Part shown: piece by piece, positions 12,539 to 22,342 of the stretch
Position numbering within the stretch: position 1 is the first letter of the stretch
How the letters are laid out: each line of letters begins with the position of its first letter
NCBI RefSeq assembly: GCF_905171775.1
Contig: NC_053494.1
Coordinates: forward strand, 125,204,856-125,268,855
Origin: Rana temporaria
Taxonomy: Eukaryota; Chordata; Amphibia; Anura; Ranidae
Reading direction: 5' to 3'
DNA length: 64,000 nucleotides
The notes under the pieces: model-generated
Seen by the model: the letters and a program-made list of their open reading frames with translations, nothing else
Told to the model about the DNA's origin: nothing
Database searches by the model: none
Made by a program: the position numbers and the translations under genes

Positions 12539-13265
12539 GTGGGCTACTTCTTCGATTTTATATTCATCAATCAAGCAGGTAAAAAGTCTGGAGTCTATTT
12601 TAAGTTTGGTATTTGCATTTGGAATCTATTGTCCATGCAAGTGAAACAGGCCATGCTTCAAAAACAAAACAAATCCATCAGAGAGATAGCAGCAATAGTA
12701 GGAGTGGCCAAATCAACAGTTTGCTACATTCTGAGGAAAGAAGAATGCACGGGTGAGCTCAGCAACATAAAAAGGCCTGGACATCCATGGAAGACAACAG
12801 TGGTGGATGATCGCAGGATCCTCTTTATGTTAAAGAAAAACTCATTCACAACATCCAGACAAGTGAAGAACACTCTCCAGGATGTGGGCGTATCATTGTC
12901 AAAGTCTACAATCAAGAGAAGACTTCACGAGAGCAAATACAGAGGGTTCACCACAAGGTGCAAACCATTCATAAGCCTAATAGAAAAGTCAGATTAGACT
13001 TTGCCAAAAACATCTAAAAAAGCCAAACAAGTTCTGGAAAAGCGTTCTTTGGACGAATGAAATTAAGATTAATCTGTACCAGAATGATGGGAAGAAAAGA
13101 GTGTATATAAGGCATGGAACAGCTCATAATCCAAAGCACACAACGTCATCTGCTAAACATGGTGGAGGCAGTGTGTGGCATGGGCATGGCTTCCAGTGGC
13201 ACTGGGTCATTGGTGTTTATTGATGATGTGACAGAAGACAGAAGCAGCCGAATGAATTCTGCAGT
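12539..13265 (+). pseudogene. Tc1 transposase, N-terminal half, decayed
   Basis: The frame 12539-12997 encodes a Tc1-type paired-like DNA-binding region. IREIAAIVGVAKSTVCYIL forms a helix-turn-helix, followed by a GRPR-hook-like RPGHPW and a second helical subdomain (SKSTIKRRLHESKYRGF). A stop at 12995 ends this frame. Downstream, 12998-13265 still encodes catalytic-domain fragments in shifted frames, with the Tc1 hallmark SAKHGGGSVWHGHGFQWHW readable near 13150. The catalytic second Asp and the Glu are missing because the gene stops at the hAT insertion. The protein would be non-functional. The likely ancestral start lies after the AT-rich 5' leader; upstream codons in this frame are not conserved. 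Confidence 0.8.
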
Positions 13266-13273
13266 GTTTAGAG

Positions 13274-14690
13274 CAGGGGTCAGCAAGCCATCAATCGCGA
13301 TCGACAGGTTGACCGCGGGTAGCTGATGGGTCAATCAGGAACACTCCACACACAGACCTTCCCCCAGCTGCCGCCACTCTCCTCTTCGCTGCAACTCAGA
13401 GATCGGGAAACGCAACAGTACTGGATAAAGGGTGGGGGCAGAAGCTGCTGGAATTAATGTTTTACATTAAGCAGCAAGGAATTAGTTGCCAGGCTGTCCT
13501 AGCAAGCAATCACCAGCTTGTTAATGTAAAAAGTTAACTCTGTCAGATCCCGCCCCCGGCCTCTATCCAGTACTGTGAGTTCTCACGTTCTCTGCTCTGC
13601 TATACACCAGTGTAAGGTAGGAGAGTGCTACCTACACACTGGTGTGAAGGGGACAGAGCACACTACAGTTGAGGGGAGGTAGGGGTGAAGGGGACAGAAG
13701 ACACCACATGGGAGGGGGTGAAGAGGACAGAGGACATTACACAGGGAGGGCTGGGAACATTACAGTGTGTGGGGGATAAAGAAGACAGAGGAAACTGCAT
13801 GGGGGGCACAGAGGACACTACAGGGGGGAGGGGTGTGTGTAAGGGTCAGGGGACATTGCATGGGGGGCACAGAGGACACTACAGTGGGGAAAAGGTGTGT
13901 GTGTAGCAGATAGGGGACACTGCATAGGGGGGGCAGAGCACACTACAGTGGGGGGTAAAGGAGACTGAGGACACTACATTGGGGGTTGAGGGGACAGAGG
14001 ACACTGCATTAGTGGGCACAGAGGACAATACATTGGGAGGTGAAGGGGACAGATGACACTGCATGGGGGGCACAGAGGACACTACAGTGGGGTAGGGCGA
14101 TGGGGACAGAGGACACTGCAGTGGGGGAAGGGTGTGAAGGTGAAGGTCAGAGGACATTTCTTTGGGGAGGCAGAGGACAATACAGTCAGGGGTACAGAGG
14201 ATATCGCTTGGTGGGGCAGAGGACACTACAGTGGGGGGGGGGTGAAGGGGACAGAGAACACTGCAATGCGGGGCGCAGAGGACACTACAGTGGGGGGGGG
14301 GGTGAAGGAGACAGAGGGAACTGCATTGTGGGTACAGTGCGGGGAGGGTATGAAGGGGACAAAGGACAGTGCTTTTGGGGGGCAGAGGACACTACAGTGA
14401 GTGGTGTGAAGAGGGCAGAGGACACTATAATATTGGGAGGGGCAGAGGACCCTACTGCAGGGTGTAGAGGGGCAGAGGACACTATAGTGCCCCACGGCAG
14501 GACACTGCTATGGGGAGGCAGAGGACACTATTGTATGGGGGCAGAGGTCCCTACTGTGGCAGGGGAGAAGGAAAACTACTGTGTGTGTGTGGGGGGGGGG
14601 AGATGATACTATTGTGAGGGTAATGATGTAAAGGGGAGTGGAGGACAACACTAGTGGGAGTGGGGCACAAGACATTATGTGTTTTAATTG
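13274..14690. mobile_element. hAT-type element carrying a GC-rich minisatellite
   Basis: It starts CAGGGGTCAGCAAGCCATCA, the CAGNGGT...GCAA type of hAT terminus, inserted into the Tc1 transposase after GTTTAGAG (13266-13273). The matching right terminus and 8-bp duplication are not visible; Tc1 sequence resumes near 14700, so the right end has been deleted. There is no transposase. Most of the body is the minisatellite at 13683-14660. Confidence 0.65.
13683..14660. repeat. GC-rich minisatellite (GGGGACAGAGGACACT units)
   Basis: Irregular tandem units of about 25-50 bp share GGGGACAGAGGACACTGCA or GGGCAGAGGACACTACAGT followed by G runs. The related inverse array is at 16215-16985. Long Gly/Arg and Pro/Ser frames across it on both strands are repeat artefacts. 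Confidence 0.9.
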
Positions 14691-14900
14691 AGAGCTTGAT
14701 AGTCATTTTTGCTATGTATAAAAATGGTTGCAGTTCCTATAATTTGGACTTAATATTTATGTTCAACCCCTTGAATTAAAGCTGTAAGTCTGCACTTCAA
14801 ATTCATTTGGATTGTTTTGTTGTAATTTTATTCTGGTGGCATACAGAGCAAAAAGTATGAAAATTGTGCCTGTGTCCAAATATATATGGACCTAACTGTA

Positions 14901-16214
14901 TATCTATCAGGTGAGGGGATGAAGTTCCTTTAAACTAGCCTGATAATTTAGAATAGGCTGTCAATGCACAATGACAATGGAATTTGGACTAATTGTTTAA
15001 TTATATATATTTACTATGCAAGGTCAGGTCTTTCATTGCACGGTGTACATTTGTAATTGTTTAAATTACCTCTTATATTATAAGACAAAGCAGAACACAA
15101 GTATCTTTTAGTCCAACATGAAATTGAGATTGGAACTATACCACTGACTTTGTATTGTTGTTAAATTATACTTATCTCTGCTCAGTGCTCAGTAATACTT
15201 TCAGTAAAAGGTTTTAAGGATATCCAAAGGACATTAATATAATATAAAGGGGCCAGGAGGGAATGTTTCCTGTGCCGTAAGAACATACCTCTGTTTTACT
15301 GATTTGCTTTGCCTTTTCTGATTTAGAAGGACAAACTTCGTTTTTTTTTTTTAATTGATCAATGTAAAGTATTATAAAATCTAAAATTATGTTACTAATT
15401 TACTAAGATATAATCCTTTACAAAAACATGTTCTTAAATTAAAAATGCACGGACCAAAAAACAAGACCATCATATCATATTTAAAAGGTTTATGTAACAT
15501 AGTTTTCTAAACTGATGTATACATTTTTTATTTCACTAAGCAAATCACTAATGCTAGCTACATATGCAGCTCCAAGGCGGAAACACAAGGAGAAGCAATG
15601 CCTGCCATCTCAATTACAGAATAAGAGTAAATGGACCTTGTGAGGAAGTACAGATTCCTCCTCTGAATTGTAATCTGATTACACTGTGAATGGTTCATAG
15701 TCTGTCCTGCTCGCTTAATTGACACAGCACCTGCTCCAGTCATTGTCTGCCATGTAAAGTCCACCTGCATAAAATCTCCAAAGGTCTTTGTAATCTTTCT
15801 GCCATATTAATGCAACAAAGTGTTAAATAATCTGCTTGTCTCTATGAGCAACAAGCCAGTCACAATGAAATGGACTACTTAGAACTATTATATACAAGGG
15901 TATTATTTTCATAGTCCAAAAGCCAGTGCAGTAGGCGAGGTAGGTAAGGCATACATCTAGCCGCTATCCTTACCTGATAAGGTATATTTAATTTGAAAGC
16001 AAACAAGTTTAAATACAAGTAGAAAGCCAAGTAAAAAAAAAAAAAACACATATGCATTCTTTACATTCTTTTTTGGAAAGCAGCCACATCCCAAAGTAAG
16101 GTCTCTCTGCAGAGGTCCTACATGAGTCCACCAATCAGTAGTGGGTCTACCACGCGGCACCCTTTAAAAACCAAGAACTATCAATCTTCCAATAAAAAGA
16201 CAGAATCACAGTAG
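14901..16214. other. Host-like unique sequence
   Basis: AT-rich with a poly(T) at about 15341 and a poly(A) at about 16034. No gene or repeat terminus recognised. Confidence 0.45.
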
Positions 16215-16985
16215 TGTCCCCTGCCCCCTTCACATCACCCTCCCACTGTAGTGCCCTCTGCCCCCCTCCCCCACAGTAGTGTTATGTACCCCCCCCCCAT
16301 TGCAGTGTCCCCTGCCCCCTTGACATCACCCCCCCTCCCCCCACAGTAGTGTTCTGTACCCCCAATGCAGTTTCCCCTGCCCCCTTCACATCACCCCCCC
16401 CTACGTTAGTGTCCTCTAACCCCCATAGCAGTGTCCTCTGCCCCTCTCCCCCCACTGTAGTATTCTGTACCCCCAATGTAGTGTTCTCTGCCCCTTCACA
16501 ACACCCCCCACTCAAGTGTCCTCTGACCCCCATAGCAGTGTCCTCTGCCCCTCTCCCCCCACTGTAGTGTTCTGTACCCACCCAACGCAGTGTCCAATAC
16601 CCCCTTCACATCACCCCTCCTCATTGTAATGTCCTCCTGCTCCCTGCCCCCACAGTAGTGTTTTGTAAGCCCCCATCCACGCAGTGTCCTCTAGTCCTTC
16701 ACATCACCCCCCACCATGTAGTGTCCTCTGCCCCCTACATTAGTGTCCTGTACCCCCAATGCTGTGTCCTCTGCCTGCTTCACATCATCCCTACCCCCAC
16801 TGTAGTGTCCGATACCCCCAATGCTGTGTCCTCTGCCCCCTTCACATCACCCCCCTCCCACACTGCAGTGTCCTCTGCCCCCTTACACCCCCCCCAGTAG
16901 GGGCCTGTACCCCCCAAAACAGTGTTGCCTGATCCCTTCACATCAAGCCCCCCCGCAGTGTCCCCTCTCCAACAGTGTATGCCCC
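16215..16985. repeat. C-rich minisatellite, inverse of the 13.7-14.7 kb array
   Basis: Units such as AGTGTCCTCTGCCCCCTTCA followed by CATCACCCCCC recur about 15-20 times with variable length. They are the reverse complement of the array at 13683-14660. No flanking hAT termini were identified, so its carrier is unknown. Confidence 0.88.
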
Positions 16986-17472
16986 CCCACATACACGCTG
17001 TCCTTTGTTATCAGAAGATAGGCAAATGCCCACTCACCAATCTCAGCGACCTTCAGTGTTGAAGAGTATCATAAGGGCTCTGCAGCAGGCCTCTTGCTCA
17101 AGGGATGGCACTCGACCACGCGTCACACCGCACCTGGCAGTGGTTGCTTCTGCACCCACTCGTGATGAATCACTATCTGCCTGTTGCACAGGCTGCACAG
17201 TCTAACACAGAGTCACTGCTTGCAGATCTAGGCCATGGCCTCAAGAGAGCAATTCTGTCTCCACACAGGCTTTTTATTACCTCTCCCAGCATTCCATTCT
17301 ACTTCCCCAGCCAGCTGGGATTTGTAGTCCTTACTGTAACAGTCTGATTGTATATAGAACTTGACCCAAAATGCTTTTCTCCATTCCTAGTTCTCATTCA
17401 TCATGACTTCAAGATGTAATGAAATAGAGTCCGGGCTGGGCACTAGGAGAAAGGAGTCTCACTTGAGCAATA
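16986..17472. other. Unannotated spacer
   Basis: Moderately GC-rich, with no recognised terminus or gene. Ends at the 8-bp duplication of the hAT element starting at 17481. Confidence 0.4.
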
Positions 17473-17480
17473 CTGTAGAG

Positions 17481-18890
17481 CAGGTATGTCCAAAGTCTGG
17501 CCCACGAGCCAATCACGACCCATGTTTCGGTTTCGAATGGCCCGACTGGTGATTTGGATATCTATATCTTTTGTGGCCCCCAACGAATCCCAGAGCGCCG
17601 GGGGCCACAAAAGATATATATGCTGGCTGCCTTGGAGGGGACAGGGAGGAGGCGGGACGTACATACAGGAGAATTTCCTCTTTGCACAGCAGCCTCTGTA
17701 ATAGGAAGTCTTGTCTCCTGCGTTGCCATTGGACGACTGTTCTGTCCATTATAGGAGGCAGGACTTTGTATTAAAGAGGCCGCAGAGAAAACAGATTTTG
17801 CTCTATGTAATCTGTTGGCGCTTGTCCCGCCCCCTCCCTATCCCATCCGGGGTTGCAGATGGGTGTCAATCAAGCTGCACTGATGGCAATGGTGAGTCTG
17901 CATTCTGGCAATGGGGGTGCTGCATTAATGGCAATGGGGGGTGCTGCATTCCTGGCAATGGGGTGCTGTATTCCTGGCAATGTTGGTGCTGCATTCATGG
18001 CAATGGGGGTGCTGCATTCCTGGCAATGGGGGTGCTGAATTCCTGGATAGTAAGGCATGGCAATAATAAGGCTTCATTCATGGCAATGGTGGGTCTGCAT
18101 TCATGGCAACGGTGGGTCTGCATTCATTACAACGGTGGGGCTGCATTCATGTCAATGATGGGTCTGCATTCATGGCAATGGTGGGGCTGCATTCATGGAA
18201 ACTGTGGGTCTGCATTCATGGCAATGGTGGGGCTGCATTCATGACAACGGTGGGGCTTCATTCATGGCAATGGTGGTGCTGCATTCATGATAACGGTGGG
18301 TCTGCATTCATTACAATGGTGGGTCTGCATTCATGGCAACAGTGGGTCTGCATTCATGGCAACGGTGGGGCTGCATTTATGACAAAGGTGGGGCTGCATT
18401 CATGGCAACGGTGGGGCTGCATTCATGGCAACTGTGGGTCTGCATTCATGGAAACGGTGGGTCTGCATTCTTGACAATGGTGGGGCTGCATTCATGACAA
18501 CGGTGGGGCTTCATTCATGGCAATGGTGGTGCTGCATTCATGATAACGGTGGGTCTGCATTCATGGCAATGGTGGGTCTGCATTCATGGCAACAGTGGGT
18601 CTGCATTCATGGCAACGGTGGGGCTGCATTTATGACAAAGGTGGGGCTGCATTCATGGCAACGGTGGGGCTGCATTCATGGCAACTGTGGGTCTGCATTC
18701 ATGGAAATGGTGGGTCTGCATTCTTGACAATGGTGGGTCTGCATTCATGGCAATGGTCTGACTTCATTCATGGAATTCATTAATTCTTAGAATTTTAATG
18801 GTTCAAAGAATGTCTGGCAAAATGATTGGCCCTCACGCATGTTCACTTCATCAAATCTGGCCCTCTTTCAAAAAAGTTTGTATACCCCTG
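17481..18890. mobile_element. Non-autonomous hAT element with exact 8-bp target duplication
   Basis: The termini are CAGGTATGTCCAAAGTCTGG (left) and AAGTTTGTATACCCCTG (right). Perfect 8-bp direct repeats CTGTAGAG flank them at 17473-17480 and 18891-18898, diagnostic for hAT. The left part contains a small palindrome around 17560-17620 (TATCTTTTGTGGCCCC and its inverse). The rest is the 23-bp minisatellite at 17880-18775. There is no transposase. Confidence 0.93.
17880..18775. repeat. 23-bp minisatellite with higher-order 253-bp period
   Basis: The unit is approximately GGGTCTGCATTCATGGCAAC plus GGT. A block starting at 18242 repeats almost unchanged from 18495, an offset of 253 bp, which is 11 units. 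The shared marker variants are GGGCTTCATTC, ATGATAACGG, TTTATGACAAAGG and TTCTTGACAATGG. Frames reading MATVGLHSWQRWG are artefacts of a 23-bp period. Confidence 0.95.
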
Positions 18891-18939
18891 CTGTAGAGTG
18901 TCTAATGATGCAATATTAGCCAGCTCCTGGCTACATATA

Positions 18940-19464
18940 TACACTATATTACCAAAAGTATTGAGCCGCCTGCCTTTACAGACACATGAACTTTAATCGC
19001 ATCCCAGTCTTTGTCCGTAAGGTTCCCTATTGAGTTGGCCCACCCTTTGCAGCTATAACAGCTTCAACTCTTCTGGGAAGGCTGTCCATAAGGTTTAGGA
19101 GTGTGTCTATGGGAATGTTTATACATTCTTCCAGAAGCTCATTTGTGAGGTCAGACACTGATGTGTACGAGAAGGCCTAGCTCACAGTCTCCATTCTAAT
19201 TTATCCCAAAGGGTGTTCTATGGGGTTGAGGTGCAGACGAGTCAAGTTCCTCCATCCCAAACTTGTTCATCCATGTCTTTAAGGACCTTGTTTGAGCACT
19301 GGTGTGCAGTCATGTTTGAACAGGAAGGTGCAAACCCCAAACTGTTCCCACAAAGTTGGGAGCATGACATTATCTTACTATTGAATGCTACAGACTAAGA
19401 CTGGGATGCCATTAAAGTGTGCGTGTAAAGGCAGGTGTCTCCATACTTTTGGTAATACAGTGTA
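18940..19464. mobile_element. Tc1/mariner-type TIR element, non-autonomous
   Basis: The left terminus is TACACTATATTACCAAAAGT with subterminal CCTGCCTTTACAGACACATG. The right terminus is the inverse, GCAGGTGTCTCCATACTTTT then GGTAATACAGTGTA. Outer bases are TA on both sides, consistent with a TA target. The 525-bp body has no intact transposase. Part of it (GTTTAGGAGTGTGTCTATGG) recurs at 23979-24057. Confidence 0.88.
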
Positions 19465-19563
19465 TATGGTTATAGGAAAATCAGACAGCAGCAGTTGTTG
19501 ATTGCCATTTCTACCACCTGTGGACAGGATCCTATACTTTTATCATGTATATACCAGAGTTAA

Positions 19564-20063
19564 AGGGGTTGTAAAGGTAAATGTTTTTTCACCTTAATGC
19601 ATCCTATGCATTAAGGTGAAAAAACATCCGACAGCAACGCCCCGAGCCCCCGTTTAACTTACCTCACCCCTCCAAAGTCCCACGAGCGTCCCTGTCATTC
19701 TGTTCGGTTCCCAGCCTGTCCGTTGATTGGCTAGGTTGGACAGATTGATAGCAGCGCAGCCATTGGCTGGTGCTGCTGTCAATCACATCCAATGACATGG
19801 TGCGCCAGGGGGCGGGGCCGAGTGATACAGTTGGCGGCTATGGCCGCCGCTGTATCACGGATGCGCGCTGGCAAGAGCTTTCCACCATGCGAGGGAGCTT
19901 GCATGAAGGTGGAAAGCTCTTGCGAGGAGGAGCCGAGACAGCCGCCGAGGGACCCCAGAAGACCGGGATCGGGGACACCCTGAGCAAAACGAGCTGCACA
20001 GTGGAGGTAAGTATAAAATGTTTGTTATTTTACCAAAAAAAAAATTTGGACTTTAGTGTTTTT
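19564..20063. mobile_element. TTAA-flanked MITE (AGGGG termini, T2/Kolobok-like)
   Basis: TTAA at 19560-19563 precedes AGGGGTTGTAAAGGTAAATG, and TTAA recurs at 20064-20067. A strong hairpin at 19585-19632 pairs TTTTTTCACCTTAATGCAT with its inverse. The interior is GC-rich, with a second pairing of GCAAGAGCTTTCCACC. The AGGGG terminus next to TTAA resembles T2 elements of frogs. Related copies are at 51400-52151 and 51451-51794. Non-coding. Confidence 0.72.
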
Positions 20064-20219
20064 TTAATGCCTTTCCATCAACTATAAAAATGGGCTTAGC
20101 GGTAAGGCAGTGCGGCCCAGTGTCTGTACACCACTGGTACTTTAGAATTAGTTGCCTAGAATTTCGTTTGTGCAACATTTTCATATACTTGAGTAAATAC
20201 AAACAAATGTCATTTTCCC

Positions 20220-20534
20220 CTGCAGACATATAGAAGAGGATGGACAATTTGTAATCAAGTGGTTTGTGCTGACTGTGTGGCCCACTATATCTACTACTTT
20301 TTTAGGTGCCAGAAACGGGAAGTTCCCCCTTCACCCACACCAAAATTATGTTATACAGATAAAGAATTATTTTACTTGCTTGAGTTCTTTCATCATCTAT
20401 GTAATTAGGTGCCTGTGTGGACATTGTTATGCAGAGGAGACAACCCAGCAAGTTAAAGAGAGAATTGGGAGGCACAAATATGCAATCAGGGGAAAACAAG
20501 TGGAACATGGCATTCTGTTGAACAGGGACACTCA
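20220..20534 (+). pseudogene. Penelope-like GIY-YIG endonuclease remnant
   Basis: The frame 20266-20534 encodes a C-terminal piece of a Penelope-like retroelement. A linker with HPH (residues 23-25) leads to FIIYVIRCLCGHCYAEETTQ and then KERIGRHKYAIR. This matches the GIY-YIG layout Y-V-x(3)-C-x-C-G-x(2)-Y-x-G/E-x-T followed by R-x(3)-H. The second motif reads CYAEET rather than YVGET, so a core Gly is replaced. Upstream reverse transcriptase is absent. The frame is cut at about 20535 by the nested MITE cluster. Function is lost. Confidence 0.75.
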
Positions 20535-20806
20535 GGGCTATATTTAATAAAACTGGAGCACACAAAATCTGGTGCAACTGTGCATAGTAACCAATTAGCT
20601 TCTAACTTCAGCTTGTTAAATTAGACTTTGACAATAAGCCCCTGTTCACACCGGTGCGATTTGTCATGTGATTTGAGCGTTCCAAATTGCATGACAAGTC
20701 ACACCCCATTGCCGGCAATTGAACCGTTCATATCACGCCAAACTCATGCCACAGCGATTATGGTAAAGGCTCCTGCACTACATTTTACCAATTATATTGT
20801 GACTCA

Positions 20807-21076
20807 GGCCGCGTACACACGACCGAGGAACTCGACGGGCAAAACACATCGTTTTGTCGGTCGAGTTCCTTGTGAAGCCGCCGAGGACCTCGGCGAGCTG
20901 AAATTTACCATTGAACAACGAGGAAATAGAGAACATGTTCTCTATTTCCTCGCCGAGGTCCTCGTCGGCTTCCTCGGCCGAAAGTGTACACACGGCCGGG
21001 TTTCTCGGCAGAATTCTGCTCTGAACCGAGTTTCAGGCTGAATTCTGCCGAGAAACTCGGTCGTGTGTACGGGGCC
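20807..21076. mobile_element. Harbinger-like MITE (GTACACAC family), nested
   Basis: Termini GGCCGCGTACACACGACCGA and the inverse TCGGTCGTGTGTACGGGGCC are flanked by TCA on the left and TTA on the right. The interior is a chain of palindromes around CGACGGGCAAAACACATCG and GAAATAGAGAACATGTTCTC. A TNA-type 3-bp target fits PIF/Harbinger. Relatives: 31419-31808, 47219-47582, 52164-52568 and a partial at 36088-36600. Confidence 0.78.
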
Positions 21077-21095
21077 TTACATAGACCTCTATTAA

Positions 21096-21911
21096 CCACT
21101 TACCCCCCGGACCATATTGCTGCCCAAAGACCAGAGTACTTTTTGCGATTCGGGACTGCGTCGCTTTAACAGACAATTGCGCGGTCGTGCGACGTGGCTC
21201 CCAAACAAAATTGGCGTCCTTTTTTTCCCACAAATAGAGCTTTCTTTTGGTGGTATTTGATCACCTCTGCGGTTTTTAGTTTTTGCGCTATAAACAAAAA
21301 TAGAGCGACAATTTTGAAAAAAATGAATATTTTTTACATTTTGCTATAATAAATATCCCCCAAAAATATATAAAAAAACATTTTTTTTCCTCAGTTTAGG
21401 CCGATACGTTTTCTTCTACATATTTTTCGTAAAAAAAATCGCAATAAGCGTTTATTGATTGGTTTGCGCAAAAGTTATAGCGTTTACAAAATAGGGGGTA
21501 TTTTTATGTCATTTTTATTATATTTTTTTTACTAGTAATGGCGGCGATCAGCGATTTTTTTTTTCGGTACTGCGACATTATGGCGGACACTTCGGACACT
21601 TTTGACACATTTTTGGGATCATTGGCATTTTTATAGCGATCAGTGCTATAAAAATGCATTGGATTACTATAAAAATGCCACTGGCAGGGAAGGGGTTAAC
21701 ACTAGGGGCGGGGAAGGGGTTAAGTATGCCTGGGTGTGTTCTTACTTTGGGGGGGTGGCCTCACTAGGGCACACGCACGGGAGTCGGGGGCGAGCGGGGG
21801 GCGCGCGCGCGCCCCCTAGTGGCGGCTGGGAGAGAGGACGTCATACTACGTGCTCTCGCCCAGCCGAGCCAACTTGTCGACGTATAACGGCGGTGGCCGG
21901 TCGGCAAGTGG
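21096..21911. mobile_element. TTAA-target element, copy 2 (inverse orientation), nested
   Basis: TTAA (21092-21095), then CCACTTACCCCCCGGACCAT. The right end is GGCAAGTGG followed by TTAA (21912-21915). It contains the inverse of the blocks in copy 1, for example CTCAGTTTAGGCCGATACGT and GGTTTGCGCAAAAGTTATAG. Non-coding. Confidence 0.9.
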
Positions 21912-22210
21912 TTAAAAAAAGTCGCAATTAATTTGGTAGTGCAAATTGCACTGATGTGCAGCTTTGAATTTGCGATTTCAAAGGTGCAGACTGCAAACTG
22001 AGGGAGAGGAGAAACATTGGAATAATAGTCAGTACCCGTTTGCAAAGATGTATTTGCTTAAGAAGAATAAATCCTCTCTAACGTTGGATGTCCTATGTGT
22101 GTGGATGTTGCTGAACACCAGTGTGAATGGGGTCTAAGACCTAGAAGCTGATTGGTTGCTATGCACAGCTACACCAGATTATGTGCAACAGTTTTAATAA
22201 ATCTCCCCCC

Positions 22211-22342
22211 ATGTGTCCCTATTGAATTATACTGTTATTGATTTGTTGAATAAGCTTAAAAGAGGAGGTGATAGGGAATTACTTCTTAAAAAAAGATAAA
22301 TTTTCTGGATTAAAAAATTCAATACATTGCATTTTGTATATA
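22211..22342. other. Spacer before hAT element
   Basis: Short AT-rich spacer. Its last 8 bp, TGTATATA, are the left target duplication of the following hAT element. Confidence 0.5.

Larger units (their letters stand above)
12362..14900 (+). mobile_element. Tc1-like transposon, split by a hAT-type element
   Basis: The right terminus (ATATATGGACCTAACTGTA, ending 14900) and the subterminal block GAATTAAAGCTGTAAGTCTG face an inverse-related block at 12382-12410 (GGCTGAAAGTGCACACTCTC). The outer left terminus is missing. A decayed transposase occupies 12539-13265. The rest of the gene is absent, and sequence from 13274 belongs to a hAT-type insertion. Spacing of the surviving parts fits a standard Tc1 element of about 1.6 kb before insertion. 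Confidence 0.8.
20639..22132. mobile_element. Second-level TIR element of the nest
   Basis: The left terminus is CCCCTGTTCACACCGGTGCG and the right is the inverse, ACCAGTGTGAATGGGG. It sits inside the element at 20535-22210 and is itself interrupted by insertions at 20807-21076 and 21096-21911. No clean target duplication was read. Non-coding. Confidence 0.75.
20535..22210. mobile_element. Outermost MITE of a four-element nest
   Basis: The left half, 20535-20638, has GGGCTATATTTAATAAAACT and ATCTGGTGCAACTGTGCATA. The right half, 22133-22210, carries the inverse (CTATGCACAGCTACACCAGA, then AGTTTTAATAAATCTCCCCC). The halves are separated by 1.49 kb of later insertions. Confidence 0.8.

Noticed and set aside
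13879..14606. Gly/Glu-rich frame of 188 codons and Pro-rich antisense frames
   Set aside because: Minisatellite artefact within a hAT-type element.
17880..18775. CRISPR-like regular array
   Set aside because: Units are contiguous 23-bp minisatellite copies with no unique spacers, inside a hAT element of an animal genome.
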